A DNA stretch of 64,000 nt, from positions 1,488,001 through 1,552,000 of the forward strand of contig NZ_CP142146.1 in the NCBI RefSeq assembly GCF_035918315.1. The letters are read 5' to 3'. Shown one piece after another: positions 39,755-49,273 of this stretch; position 1 is the first letter of the stretch, and each line of letters begins with the position of its first letter. The position numbers and the translations under genes are program-made. Source of the stretch: Vagococcus jeotgali (lineage in GTDB: Bacteria; Bacillota; Bacilli; Lactobacillales; Vagococcaceae). Below the pieces are notes generated by a model. That model made no database searches. It had not been told where the DNA came from and saw nothing but the letters and a program-made list of their open reading frames with translations.

Positions 39755-41935
39755 TTACAATCTAAGTAAACCAATCACCTCTCCTGCACTCACCTGATTT
39801 TTATCTTCTACTTCAAAAGAATCAATCATCTCACTATTTGTTATCACAACAACAATCACAGTTTCTTTTCCTTCTTCTCTAACACAATCCCAGTCAGCTG
39901 AGGCTATCACCTCTCCTGCACTCACTTTATCTCCAACAGCTACTTTTGTCTCAAAAGCTTGTTTTGCCATCTCTACTGTATCTAGTCCCATATGAACGAG
40001 TACCTCTAGGCCATCTGAATTCACAATTCCTAAAGCATGTTTTGTTGGAAAAATAGTTGTGATTTCACCTGATACTGGAGAAACAACCTCACTAGTACTT
40101 GGCTCAATAGCATACCCCTCACCCATCACTTTTGATGAGAACACTTCATCTTTTACTTCAGTAATGGCTAATAATTTACCATCACTAACCGCACATAAAG
40201 AAATAACTGCACCATTTTTATTAGGTGTTTGTTGTTGATTATCAACTTTTTCAATTGGTTGACTCACCTTAGCCTTTGAAAAATCAAATGACGATTGTAG
40301 AGCATCTTCAATATCTGATTTCAAGACATCAGCTTTAGGACCATAAACCGCCTGTACACCTTTGTCTTTCACAAATAAGCCCATGGCACCAGCTTGTTTC
40401 CACTTTTCCTCAGCTCCAACTTTTTGTGGATCAATGATTGTCACACGCAAACGAGTCATACAAGCATCTACATCTACAATATTATCTCGTCCACCTAAAA
40501 GATTAACCACTTGAACGACTTGTTGGCTAATACCATCACTTAAAGAAGAATTAGAATCAGCTTGAGTTGATGTGTCCACATCATAATTACCATTTCTACC
40601 TGGTGTAGCGAAATTAAATCGTTTTATCATCCAATTAGATAAGAAATAAGCAATAACTGTAAAGACGATGACACAGACTAAATAATTAATTAAATCACGA
40701 CCAAGTCCTGCCTTTAATGTAATCGGTATACAAGTTAGTAATTCTATGTTTCCAAAAGAATGAATCCTCATATCAATTATATCTGCCATAGCAAAAGCTG
40801 CCCCTTGTAAAATAGCATAAACGACATATAAAGGTACAGCTGCAAACATAAACATAAATTCAAGTGGTTCTGTCACACCTGTTAAAAAGACAGCTAATGC
40901 TGCTGAAACATACATCGATTTGTATTGACTTTTTTTATCAGCATCTACATTTTTAAACATAGCATAAGAAACACCCATTAAAATTCCTGATGCACCAATC
41001 ATTTGACCGACTTTAAATCTAGCAGGTGTCCAGTTATTTAACACATAGTTATATTGTTCAGCATTTTTAGCGGTATCTAAATTCATTAAATCTGTTGCCC
41101 AAGCTAACCATAATGGATCTTGTCCATATACAACTGTACCTGCTTGTGCACCTGATAAAATCTCATAAGATCCACCTAATTGTGTATAATTAATTGGAAT
41201 GGTTAACATATGATGTAGTCCAAATGGCAGTAGCAGTCTCTCAAGAGTACCATATAAAAACGGTGCCAACACTGGAGCTGAGTCTTGTGATGTTGCTATC
41301 CATAGACCAAAATTATTAATACCTGATTGAATCACCGGCCAAATAATTGCTAAAACCAAAGATACTATCACTGACCATAAAATTACTACAAAAGGAACAA
41401 AACGTTTTCCATTAAAAAATGATAAAGCATCTGGAAGTTTACGATAATTATAGTATTTATTATAAGCCATAGCCCCCACAAAACCTGCAATAATCCCAAC
41501 AAAAACGCCCATGTTTAAAGCTGGTGCCTCTAAAACACTAGTAAAAAATCCTTTTACCATAATTTTTGTACCAAATAATGTATGAGTAAACGCATCTTCC
41601 TGGTTTAGCATCTCACTTGTTACACCAAAAATTGAACCTGTAATTCTATTAATTAAAACAAAAGAAATACCCGCAGCAAAAGCACCACCTGCTCTATCTT
41701 TTGCCCAACTCCCACCAATAGCTAAGGCAAACAAAAGATGAAGGTTACCAATAATTCCCCAACCAATACTTTCAACTACACCACCCGTTGTGACTAACCA
41801 AGCCATATTTTGATTGATTAACGGAATTGTTTTACCAATACTAATCATCAGTCCTGCTGCTGGCATCACAGCTACTACAACCATCAAAGCTTTCCCAAAT
41901 TTTTGCCAAAATTCAAAGTTAAATATTTTCTTCAT
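39755..41935 (-). CDS. malT: Maltose PTS permease, EIICBA (MalT type)
   Basis: 726 residues. The glucose-superfamily EIIC comes first (MPAAGLMISIGKTIP, then ten or so membrane segments to about 440), then EIIB with the Cys in VDACMTRLRVTI near 490 and EIIA with VLVHMGLDTVEM (active His) near 645. It imports sugar as a 6-phosphate. The C-B-A order and neighbours match MalT of E. faecalis. Divergent from malP. Confidence 0.9.
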   Translation of the reverse strand: MKKIFNFEFWQKFGKALMVVVAVMPAAGLMISIGKTIPLINQNMAWLVTTGGVVESIGWGIIGNLHLLFALAIGGSWAKDRAGGAFAAGISFVLINRITGSIFGVTSEMLNQEDAFTHTLFGTKIMVKGFFTSVLEAPALNMGVFVGIIAGFVGAMAYNKYYNYRKLPDALSFFNGKRFVPFVVILWSVIVSLVLAIIWPVIQSGINNFGLWIATSQDSAPVLAPFLYGTLERLLLPFGLHHMLTIPINYTQLGGSYEILSGAQAGTVVYGQDPLWLAWATDLMNLDTAKNAEQYNYVLNNWTPARFKVGQMIGASGILMGVSYAMFKNVDADKKSQYKSMYVSAALAVFLTGVTEPLEFMFMFAAVPLYVVYAILQGAAFAMADIIDMRIHSFGNIELLTCIPITLKAGLGRDLINYLVCVIVFTVIAYFLSNWMIKRFNFATPGRNGNYDVDTSTQADSNSSLSDGISQQVVQVVNLLGGRDNIVDVDACMTRLRVTIIDPQKVGAEEKWKQAGAMGLFVKDKGVQAVYGPKADVLKSDIEDALQSSFDFSKAKVSQPIEKVDNQQQTPNKNGAVISLCAVSDGKLLAITEVKDEVFSSKVMGEGYAIEPSTSEVVSPVSGEITTIFPTKHALGIVNSDGLEVLVHMGLDTVEMAKQAFETKVAVGDKVSAGEVIASADWDCVREEGKETVIVVVITNSEMIDSFEVEDKNQVSAGEVIGLLRL

Positions 41936-41949
41936 GATACTCTCTCCTT

Positions 41950-42002
41950 ACGCAATCGTTTTCTCTATATCTAAGTATACGAATAAGTTAACGTATTGTA
42001 AA
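41950..42002 (-). promoter_or_regulatory. malT promoter and LacI-type operator
   Basis: Minus strand TTTACA (41997-42002), 17-nt spacer, TATACT (41974-41979). About ten bases downstream lies GAAAACGATTGCGT (41950-41963), an imperfect CGCAA/CGTT operator where MalR or CcpA could act. Confidence 0.75.
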
Positions 42003-42067
42003 TAGATAATTGATTATATAAAAAATAATGTTACCAGTAACAAGATGGCTAAATCCTAAAAAAACTA

Positions 42068-42096
42068 TTGATTTCGCAACCGTTCGCATATATGCT
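42068..42096 (+). promoter_or_regulatory. malP promoter with operator in its spacer
   Basis: TTGATT (42068-42073), 17-nt spacer, TATGCT (42091-42096). The spacer contains CGCAACCGTTCGC (42075-42087), related to the malT operator, so binding would exclude RNA polymerase. Confidence 0.72.
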
Positions 42097-42129
42097 TAAA
42101 GCAAGAAAAAATAATAGGAGGCACGTTTA

Positions 42130-44391
42130 ATGGAACATTTAAAACGTTTATTTAATATTGACCCATGGACATTATCTACTCACTCACTACACTCAGAGGA
42201 TATGAGACTACAAGAATCTTTAACTAGTATCGGTAATGGTTACATGGGTATGCGTGGTAATTTTGAAGAAGGCTTCTCAGGTGATCACCATCAGGGAAGT
42301 TATTTAGCTGGCGTGTGGTATCCAGATAAAACCCGTGTTGGCTGGTGGAAAAATGGTTACCCAGATTATTTCGGAAAAGTGATTAATGCCATTAATTTTA
42401 TAGCTTTAGATATTTACATTAACCAAGAAAAAATAGATTTATACACACAAGATGTTGAAGATTTTTATCAAGAACTAGATATGAAGCATGGTATATTAAC
42501 TCGTCACTATACTATCTCTATTGGTGATGCAACTGTTCAACTTAAATTCAAACGCTTTTTAAGTTTAACTATAAAAGAACTTGGGGTTGTCCAATTTAGC
42601 GCTAAAGCTATAAAAGGAAACCCTGATATTAAAATCATCTCAAAATTAGATAACTATGTACATAATGAAGACAGTAATTATGATGATATGTTTTGGGATG
42701 AGATCGCAACAACTGATCACTCCATCACAACTCGTACGATTCCAAATGATTTTGATATTGAACAGTTCACTGTAACAGCCTTAATGGAGAACCACATCTC
42801 AGTGCCTGCTACCAGAAAACTCCATTCATCTAAATTATGTGTTAGTGAAACTTTAAACGTTACGTTAGAAGAGGGAAACTCTTTTACTCTAAATAAATAT
42901 GTTGTGATTGTAACAAGCCGTGATGTCGCTGCTGATGAACAATATAAGTCTGCTAAAACATTAATGGATGACGTTTTAACACATTCATTTGAAGAGTTAG
43001 AAGAGATGCATAAAAAAGAATGGGAAAAGCGCTGGGAGTTAGCTGATGTTGTTATCAAAGGAGATGAAGCAGCCCAACAAGGAATCCGTTTTAACTTATT
43101 CCAATTATTTAGTACTTATTATGGTGAGTATGCTAGGTTAAACATTGGACCAAAAGGCTTTACTGGTGAAAAATATGGCGGGGCAACTTATTGGGATACA
43201 GAAGCCTATGCTGTCCCTCTTTACTTGGCATTGTCAGACCCTTCTGTCACTATGAATTTATTGAAATATCGTCACAATCAATTACCACAAGCTTTCCATA
43301 ATGCTAAGCAACAAGGTCTAAAAGGAGCCCTATACCCAATGGTGACTTTCACTGGTGTTGAGTGCCATAATGAGTGGGAAATTACTTTTGAAGAAATTCA
43401 TCGAAATGGTGCTATTGCCTATGCTATCTATAACTATACAAATTATACTGGAGATACTTCTTACCTAGAAAAAGAAGGACTTGAAGTGTTAACTGCCATT
43501 TCAAGATTTTGGGCAGATCGTGTTCACTACTCAAAACGTCATGGAAAATACATGCTTCACGGAGTTACTGGACCAAACGAGTATGAAAATAATGTTAACA
43601 ACAACTGGTACACTAACTTGATTGCTACTTGGGTTCTTCAATACACTCTTGATAATTATGAAACATTTAAAGACAGTGCTATTGTGACCATTGATGAAGA
43701 TGAAAAAAAACATTGGCAAGATATTATTGATAATATGTACTACCCAACAGATGAGGAACTAGGCATTTTTGTCCAGCATGATACTTTCTTAGATAAGGAT
43801 TTAAAACCTGTGACAGAGCTGAGTGCTAAAGATGTTCCACTTAACCAAAACTGGTCTTGGGACAAAGTCTTACGTTCTTGTTTTATTAAGCAGGCAGATG
43901 TCCTTCAAGGTTTATACTTCTTTAATGATCAATTTAGCTTAGAAGAAAAACAACGTAATTTTGATTTCTACGAACCAATGACAGTCCATGAATCATCTCT
44001 ATCTCCTTGTATTCACTCTATTTTAGCAGCTGAATTAGGTATGGAAGAAAAAGCCATTGAGATGTACCAACGTACTGCAAGACTAGATTTAGATAATTAC
44101 AATAATGACACAGAAGACGGCTTACATATTACTAGTATGACCGGAAGTTGGTTAGCTATCGTCCAAGGATTTGCTCAAATGAAGACCTTTAATGATTCCC
44201 TATCATTTGCACCTTTCTTACCAAGCCAATGGGATGAATATGCTTTTCATATTAATTACCGTGACCGACTACTACATATCACAGTAAACAATCAAGTCAA
44301 CATTAGTTTACTTAAAGGAGAACCATTAGATATCACCATTTACGGTAAAAGCCATCACCTCAGCAAAGAATTAAATTTACCAATCCAATAA
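42130..44391 (+). CDS. malP: Maltose phosphorylase, GH65 family
   Basis: Splits maltose with phosphate into glucose and beta-glucose-1-phosphate. 753 residues with GH65 layout: N-terminal [15 protein letters not shown], the (alpha/alpha)6 barrel with [13 protein letters not shown], and the catalytic Glu in [16 protein letters not shown] near residue 483; DPWTLSTHS at the N-terminus is typical of bacterial maltose/trehalose phosphorylases. AGGAGG before ATG. Followed by beta-phosphoglucomutase, which takes its product. Confidence 0.93.
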   Translation: MEHLKRLFNIDPWTLSTHSLHSEDMRLQESLTSIGNGYMGMRGNFEEGFSGDHHQGSYLAGVWYPDKTRVGWWKNGYPDYFGKVINAINFIALDIYINQEKIDLYTQDVEDFYQELDMKHGILTRHYTISIGDATVQLKFKRFLSLTIKELGVVQFSAKAIKGNPDIKIISKLDNYVHNEDSNYDDMFWDEIATTDHSITTRTIPNDFDIEQFTVTALMENHISVPATRKLHSSKLCVSETLNVTLEEGNSFTLNKYVVIVTSRDVAADEQYKSAKTLMDDVLTHSFEELEEMHKKEWEKRWELADVVIKGDEAAQQGIRFNLFQLFSTYYGEYARLNIGPKGFTGEKYGGATYWDTEAYAVPLYLALSDPSVTMNLLKYRHNQLPQAFHNAKQQGLKGALYPMVTFTGVECHNEWEITFEEIHRNGAIAYAIYNYTNYTGDTSYLEKEGLEVLTAISRFWADRVHYSKRHGKYMLHGVTGPNEYENNVNNNWYTNLIATWVLQYTLDNYETFKDSAIVTIDEDEKKHWQDIIDNMYYPTDEELGIFVQHDTFLDKDLKPVTELSAKDVPLNQNWSWDKVLRSCFIKQADVLQGLYFFNDQFSLEEKQRNFDFYEPMTVHESSLSPCIHSILAAELGMEEKAIEMYQRTARLDLDNYNNDTEDGLHITSMTGSWLAIVQGFAQMKTFNDSLSFAPFLPSQWDEYAFHINYRDRLLHITVNNQVNISLLKGEPLDITIYGKSHHLSKELNLPIQ

Positions 44392-44394
44392 ACT

Positions 44395-44668
44395 AAAGTG
44401 ACTCAAAAGTCGATTTGCTCTGAGTAACTGGAAGCGTTGATACACAATTGGCTGTTTCAATTGAGTATTGATGCTGAAGTTACCGAAAAAGCAGACTTTT
44501 TAGTCCGGATTAAACCAAAGTGACTCAAAAGTCGATTTGCTCTAAGTAACTGGAAGCGTTGATACACAATTGGCTGTTTCAATTGTGTATTGATGCTGAA
44601 GTTACCGAAAAAGCAGACTTTTTAGTCCGGATTAAACCAAAGTGACTCAAAAGTCGATTTACTCTTAG
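44395..44668 (+). repeat. Tandem 122-bp structured intergenic repeat, 2.2 copies
   Basis: Two nearly identical units (44395-44516 and 44517-44638) and the first 30 bp of a third. Each unit folds: GTAACT (44546-44551 in unit 2) with AGTTAC (44600-44605) closes a stem, inside which ATACACAATTG pairs with CAATTGTGTAT around GCTGTTT; outer AAAAGTC/GACTTTT also pair. A related single copy lies after ahpF at 49061. It sits between malP and pgmB and encodes nothing. Confidence 0.85.
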
Positions 44669-44697
44669 TTGTTAACAATATTAAATAAAAAATAGAT

Positions 44698-44730
44698 AAA
44701 AGGGCTGATGTTGACACGCAGCCTCTTTTT
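44698..44730 (+). terminator. Terminator between malP and pgmB
   Basis: AAAAGGGCTG pairs with CAGCCTCTTTT, with one bulge, followed by TTTTT. Weak enough that some read-through into pgmB is expected. Confidence 0.6.
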
Positions 44731-44765
44731 ATCATCTACCACCAATAAAGGAGACGTTGATTAGT

Positions 44766-45428
44766 ATGTTTAAAGCTGTATTATTTGATTTGGATGGTGT
44801 CATTACTGACACAGCAGAATACCACTACAAAGCTTGGAAAGAACTAGCTAGAGGACTTGGAATTGATATTGACCGAAAGTTTAACGAACAGCTAAAAGGA
44901 GTTAGCCGAGAAGATTCTCTAACTCTAATCCTACAAAAAGGTAATAAACTTGAAGACATAAGTGAGGATGAATTTAGACAACTAGCAAAAGAAAAAAATG
45001 ACCACTATGTCACTCTAATTAAATCTATCACTAAAGAGGATATCTATCCTGGTATTGCTGAACTATTAAAAGATTTATCAAAAAACCAAATTAAAATAGC
45101 TCTAGCTTCTGCCAGTAAAAATGGACCTGCTTTACTAGATATGATGGGGATTCGTCATTATTTCGATGCCATTGTTGATCCTGCTTCTCTAAAACAAGGT
45201 AAACCTGCTCCAGATATTTTTCTTGAAGCAGCTAAAGAAGTTTGCGTACCAATCCATGAGTGTATTGGTATTGAAGATGCTAAAGCAGGTATTGAAGCCA
45301 TCAAAGCAAGTGGTGCCTTACCAGTAGGTGTCGGATCAACCCAAGATTTAGGTGATGATATTGTCGTTGTCCCAAATACAAAAGATTTAACCTTGAGTTT
45401 TCTAAAACGAATTTGGGAGGAAAAATAA
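44766..45428 (+). CDS. pgmB: Beta-phosphoglucomutase
   Basis: HAD-superfamily enzyme that turns beta-glucose-1-phosphate into glucose-6-phosphate. Motif I is [18 protein letters not shown] (both Asp present), motif II LASASKN near residue 115, motif III Lys in [11 protein letters not shown] and motif [13 protein letters not shown]. The start is taken at ATG 44766 ([11 protein letters not shown]), 12 nt after AAAGGAG; a TTG at 44757 is too close to that site. Its stop overlaps the next ATG. Confidence 0.94.
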   Translation: MFKAVLFDLDGVITDTAEYHYKAWKELARGLGIDIDRKFNEQLKGVSREDSLTLILQKGNKLEDISEDEFRQLAKEKNDHYVTLIKSITKEDIYPGIAELLKDLSKNQIKIALASASKNGPALLDMMGIRHYFDAIVDPASLKQGKPAPDIFLEAAKEVCVPIHECIGIEDAKAGIEAIKASGALPVGVGSTQDLGDDIVVVPNTKDLTLSFLKRIWEEK

Positions 45429-46417
45429 TGGAAGTTGTTATCAAAGAAGATAAACAGAGTCAAATCAAATTTATCACTGTGATTCAACCCCATATGGAGG
45501 TAACTTTTACAAATTTTGGAGCACGTATTCATGAGTGGCAAGTAGAAGATAAGGATGGGGTAAAAGAGAATATCGTACTAACTATAGACAAACCTGAAGA
45601 CATATTAAATGATACGGCTCAATTCGGTGCCTTAGTGGGACCTGTTGCCGGTAGAATTAAAAATGCCGATTGGAATGGTATTAGCCTAGAAAAAAATTTA
45701 GGTAAACATCACATCCATGGTAGTAGTAACGGTTGGTGGCACCAGTTTTGGGATGTTGATATAGAGGAGACAGCTAATAGTGTTTTCGTTCATTTCTCTT
45801 TAAAAGATACTGATTCTGGTTATCCTGGTCCAATTCACGTCACTAATACTTATGAGGTAACCAAAAAGGCGATTGCTATGACTACAACTTGTCAAACAGA
45901 TGAGGAAACAATTGTTAATCCAACTAATCATGTTTATTTCAACTTAAGTGGTAACGCTAAGGAAGATATATCAACACACGCTTTAGAAATACCAGCTGAT
46001 TACATCACTGAAACAGATGAAGACAACCTACCTACTGGTAAACTTATACCAGTGGCAGGTACAGGTTATGATTTTAACCAACTAACTACCATTGAAACTA
46101 ATTTTAACAATCTAAGTTCAGGACTTGACGATGCTTTTATTTTAAGTCAATCACACCCTATCATTAAATTGACTCACCCTGAATCTGGCCGAGAATTAAC
46201 TATTACAACGGATAGAAAGGCAGCTGTTGTTTTTTCAATGACTGACTTTAACCTAGATTATTGTGTTAATGGCAAACAAGTTTCTTCTCAACTAGGTCTA
46301 GCTATTGAAACACAAGAATTACCAGATATTGTTCATTTTCCTGAATGGGGTAGCATCAATTTGTCAAAAGGCGATACAAGAATATACAAAACAACTTATA
46401 ACATTGAAAATACTTAA
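45428..46417 (+). CDS. galM: Aldose 1-epimerase (maltose mutarotase)
   Basis: 329 residues of the galactose mutarotase beta-sandwich: VGPVAGRIKNADW near residue 74, the catalytic-type His in GKHHIHGSSNGWWHQFWD, NPTNHVYFNLSG (second His), and a Glu in AIETQELPDIVHFP. ATG 45428 has GGGAGG 8 nt before and overlaps the pgmB stop (TAATG). In the maltose cluster its job is likely to supply the anomer of glucose or maltose needed by the phosphorylase and kinase. Confidence 0.9.
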   Translation: MEVVIKEDKQSQIKFITVIQPHMEVTFTNFGARIHEWQVEDKDGVKENIVLTIDKPEDILNDTAQFGALVGPVAGRIKNADWNGISLEKNLGKHHIHGSSNGWWHQFWDVDIEETANSVFVHFSLKDTDSGYPGPIHVTNTYEVTKKAIAMTTTCQTDEETIVNPTNHVYFNLSGNAKEDISTHALEIPADYITETDEDNLPTGKLIPVAGTGYDFNQLTTIETNFNNLSSGLDDAFILSQSHPIIKLTHPESGRELTITTDRKAAVVFSMTDFNLDYCVNGKQVSSQLGLAIETQELPDIVHFPEWGSINLSKGDTRIYKTTYNIENT

Positions 46418-46459
46418 ATATTTTTACTAAAAAATATGAGTTAAGAGGAACATAAATAA

Positions 46460-46494
46460 AAAAGAGGCTGACGTGTATATGTCAGCCTCTTTTC
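46460..46494 (+). terminator. Terminator of the malP-pgmB-galM operon
   Basis: A 13-bp perfect stem, AAAAGAGGCTGAC with its complement (46460-46472 and 46481-46493), with an 8-nt loop and T-run. Confidence 0.85.
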
Positions 46495-46538
46495 CTATAA
46501 TTAATCACACTAACCCCTTCCCGAACTAGTATGATGAG

Positions 46539-46790
46539 TTAACAATTAACAGATTGGGTCATTTTTAAATAGGTATGACGCTTACCTCGTATCGCAATGG
46601 ATAAAGCCTTGATATTCTCTGGGGCAGCTGTTCCATTAAATCCTGCATCTCCAATATGCTGAATATCAGCCCTTGCTCGCTTACTTGTTAGAGCAAGCTG
46701 TCTAATGGTTTCCACATCGGTACCAGCTTGAACAAAGTCCTCTATCACATCATCTGTTATAATTTTCTCAAATACACCAGCTGAGTGCAT
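46539..46790 (-). pseudogene. C-terminal fragment of a phosphonomutase/HAD-annotated family protein
   Basis: 83 codons, IQHIGDAGFNGTAAPENIKA and LSIAIRGKRHTYLKM, resembling the C-terminus of about 300-residue proteins often annotated as haloacid-dehalogenase-like or PEP-phosphonomutase-like near PTS genes. The first two thirds are missing. An AAAGGA lies 4-5 nt before the ATG, so a short peptide could be made, but a truncated relic is more likely. Identification from memory. Confidence 0.5.
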
Positions 46791-46867
46791 TTTTCCTTTT
46801 TAATATAACAAGAGATAATCATTCTATTTTAGTTATATCAACTTATTGACCCTTTTACGAAAACAAT

Positions 46868-46904
46868 TTGACTTCTACTAACCCCTTATTTATAATAATT
46901 CTAA
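46868..46904 (+). promoter_or_regulatory. ahpCF promoter with PerR-like box
   Basis: TTGACT (46868-46873), 17-nt spacer, TATAAT (46891-46896). Overlapping the -10 is TTATAATAATTCTAA (46890-46904), 14 of 15 matches to the PerR consensus TTATAATNATTATAA, which fits peroxide induction. Confidence 0.85.
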
Positions 46905-46955
46905 ACAAAGAATTATTTTGTTTGAATCTTTAACTATTCTAGGAGGCTATCAATT

Positions 46956-47519
46956 ATGTCATTAATCGGTAAAGAAATTGAAGAATTTACAACAGAAGCA
47001 TATCACGAGGGAGATTTTATAACTGTCTCTAGTGAAGATTTTAAAGGTAAATGGAGCATTGTTTGTTTTTATCCTGCAGATTTTACTTTTGTCTGCCCCA
47101 CTGAATTAGAAGATTTACAAGAGCAATACCCAGCCCTACAAAAATTAGGTGTAGAAGTATACTCTTGCTCAACCGATACACATTTTACTCATAAAGCATG
47201 GCATGATACGTCAGATGCTATTGGTAAAATCAAATATATTATGTTAGGTGATCCATCTCACCATATCTCTCGTTCATTCGATGTTTTAGATGAAAAATCT
47301 GGTCTAGCTCAACGTGGGACTTTTATCATTGACCCAGATGGGATCGTTCAAGCAGTTGAAATCAATGCTGATGGTATCGGGCGTGATGCTAGTGGCTTAA
47401 TTGATAAAGTTCGTGCAGCTCAATACGTTCGTGAAAATCCAGGTGAAGTTTGCCCTGCAAAATGGAAAGAAAGTGGCGAAACATTAAAACCAAGCTTTGA
47501 TTTAGTTGGTAAAATTTAA
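46956..47519 (+). CDS. ahpC: Alkyl hydroperoxide peroxiredoxin
   Basis: Typical 2-Cys peroxiredoxin of 187 residues that reduces H2O2 and organic peroxides. Peroxidatic Cys in [15 protein letters not shown] near residue 47, resolving Cys in GEVCPAKW near 166. AGGAGG before ATG. Cotranscribed with ahpF 14 nt downstream. Confidence 0.97.
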   Translation: MSLIGKEIEEFTTEAYHEGDFITVSSEDFKGKWSIVCFYPADFTFVCPTELEDLQEQYPALQKLGVEVYSCSTDTHFTHKAWHDTSDAIGKIKYIMLGDPSHHISRSFDVLDEKSGLAQRGTFIIDPDGIVQAVEINADGIGRDASGLIDKVRAAQYVRENPGEVCPAKWKESGETLKPSFDLVGKI

Positions 47520-47533
47520 GGAGCTAAAATAAT

Positions 47534-49060
47534 ATGTTTGATAATGAAACAAAACAACAACTAGAACAATACTTAACTCTATTAGAAAATCCAGTTCGCT
47601 TCACTGCAAGCTTAGATACTTCTGATGATTCAAGTAAAGTATTTGAATTTATCGATAGTGTAGCTAAAATGTCAGATAAAATTTCTATTGAAAAAGAAAA
47701 ACTATCACGCACGCCATCTTTTGAAATCAATCCAATTGATAACAAAAGTGGTATCACCTTTGCTGGTGTACCAAATGGACATGAGTTTTCATCATTTCTT
47801 TTAGCACTACTTCAAGTTGGAGGGCGTGCTCCAAAAATTGAAAAGACACAAATCAAACAAATAACAGCTATTAAAGATGAACTACACTTTGATTCTTACA
47901 TCAGTCTAACTTGTCACAATTGTCCAGACGTTGTACAGGCGCTAAATATATTAACTGTCTTAAATCCCAACATTACTAGTACTATGGTTGAAGGTAGTAT
48001 GTACCAAAATGAAATTGAGGCAAAAAATATTTTAGCTGTCCCAACGGTTTACTTAAACGGGGAAGAATTTGCCAGTGGACGTATGTCTTTAGAAGATATT
48101 CTAGAAAAAATCACTGGTCCAACTGATGTGACTGAACTTGATGAAAAAGAAGTTTTCGATTGTTTAGTCATTGGCGGTGGACCTGCTGGGGCTAGTGCTG
48201 CCATCTATGCTGCTCGTAAAGGTATCCATACAGGTATGGTGGTTGATACATTTGGTGGACAAGTGTTAGACACATTAGGTATTGAAAATCTAATTGGCAC
48301 ACCTTACGTTGAAGGCCCTCATTTAATGCGTCAAGTAGAAGCTCACGTTAATGAATATAATGTTAATGTGATGAAAAAACAACGTGCTAAAACTATTGAA
48401 AAAAATGAACATTTTGATGTTGTTTTAGAAAGCGGAGCAACTCTTCATGCTAAGAGTTTAGTTTTATCAACAGGGGCTCGTTGGAGAAATATCAATGTTC
48501 CTGGTGAATCTGAATTTAAAAATAAAGGGGTTGCTTATTGTCCACATTGTGATGGTCCTTTATTTACTGGTAAAGATATTGCTGTTATTGGTGGGGGGAA
48601 TTCTGGTATTGAGGCTGCTATTGATTTAGCAAATATGGCTAAACACGTCTATGTTTTAGAATTTTTACCTGAATTAAAAGCAGATAACATTTTACAAGAA
48701 AAACTACGCTCTTTACCAAATGTAACGGTTATTACTAATGCAGCCACACAAGAAATTCAAGGTGATTCTAATGTTAATGGTATTTCTTATAAAGATAATA
48801 TCACTCAAGAAATTCATAGATTAGACGTACAAGGAGTCTTTATCTTAGTTGGACTTGTACCAAATACTGAATGGCTACCAGATTTTATTGATGTGACAAA
48901 TCGCGGGGAAATCGTAACTGAAAAAAATGGATCAACAAACACACCTGGTATTTTTGCGGCAGGTGATTGTACAGACTCCGCCTATAAACAAATCATTATC
49001 TCAATGGGATTAGGAGCAACCGCAGCCCTTGGAGCCTTTGATTACCTCATTAGACAATAA
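47534..49060 (+). CDS. ahpF: AhpF, NADH-dependent reductase of AhpC
   Basis: 508 residues. The N-terminal double thioredoxin fold has the redox pair in TCHNCPDV near residue 127; FAD site CLVIGGGPAGASAA near 213; second redox pair YCPHCDG near 338; NADH site IAVIGGGNSGIEAA; and GIFAAGDCTD. All four cysteines are present, in contrast to its paralogue at 28918. Confidence 0.97.
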   Translation: MFDNETKQQLEQYLTLLENPVRFTASLDTSDDSSKVFEFIDSVAKMSDKISIEKEKLSRTPSFEINPIDNKSGITFAGVPNGHEFSSFLLALLQVGGRAPKIEKTQIKQITAIKDELHFDSYISLTCHNCPDVVQALNILTVLNPNITSTMVEGSMYQNEIEAKNILAVPTVYLNGEEFASGRMSLEDILEKITGPTDVTELDEKEVFDCLVIGGGPAGASAAIYAARKGIHTGMVVDTFGGQVLDTLGIENLIGTPYVEGPHLMRQVEAHVNEYNVNVMKKQRAKTIEKNEHFDVVLESGATLHAKSLVLSTGARWRNINVPGESEFKNKGVAYCPHCDGPLFTGKDIAVIGGGNSGIEAAIDLANMAKHVYVLEFLPELKADNILQEKLRSLPNVTVITNAATQEIQGDSNVNGISYKDNITQEIHRLDVQGVFILVGLVPNTEWLPDFIDVTNRGEIVTEKNGSTNTPGIFAAGDCTDSAYKQIIISMGLGATAALGAFDYLIRQ

Positions 49061-49159
49061 CAAGGTGATTCAAAAAGTAGTTTGCTCTAAATAACTGGAG
49101 GATTAGGTAATCAATTGGCTTTTTCAATGAATTACCTAAAATGACGTTATCATAAAAAA
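49061..49159 (+). repeat. Single copy of the structured intergenic repeat
   Basis: GGTGATTCAAAAAGT, TTTGCTCTAAATAACTGGA and CAATTGGCT(T)TTTCAAT align with the repeat at 44395. Both main stems are kept with different bases: ATAAC/GTTAT (49091-49095, 49146-49150) instead of GTAAC/GTTAC, and TTAGGTAAT/ATTACCTAA (49103-49111, 49131-49139) instead of ATACACAAT/ATTGTGTAT. Confidence 0.75.
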
Positions 49160-49208
49160 ATACACCTCCGTTAATTTCATTTTACATGAATTCAACGGGG
49201 TGTGTTTA
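49160..49208 (+). terminator. Terminator after ahpF
   Basis: ACACCTCCGTTAATTTCAT pairs with ATGAATTCAACGGGGTGTGT (about 18 bp with small mismatches), with U-rich flanks both ways, so it may also serve the ROK gene. Confidence 0.75.
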
Positions 49209-49273
49209 TATTTGTCTCATCGTTTGGGGCCAGTTCAAAAGCTAGTCATAGACTAATTTTTGAGGGTTTTTAT

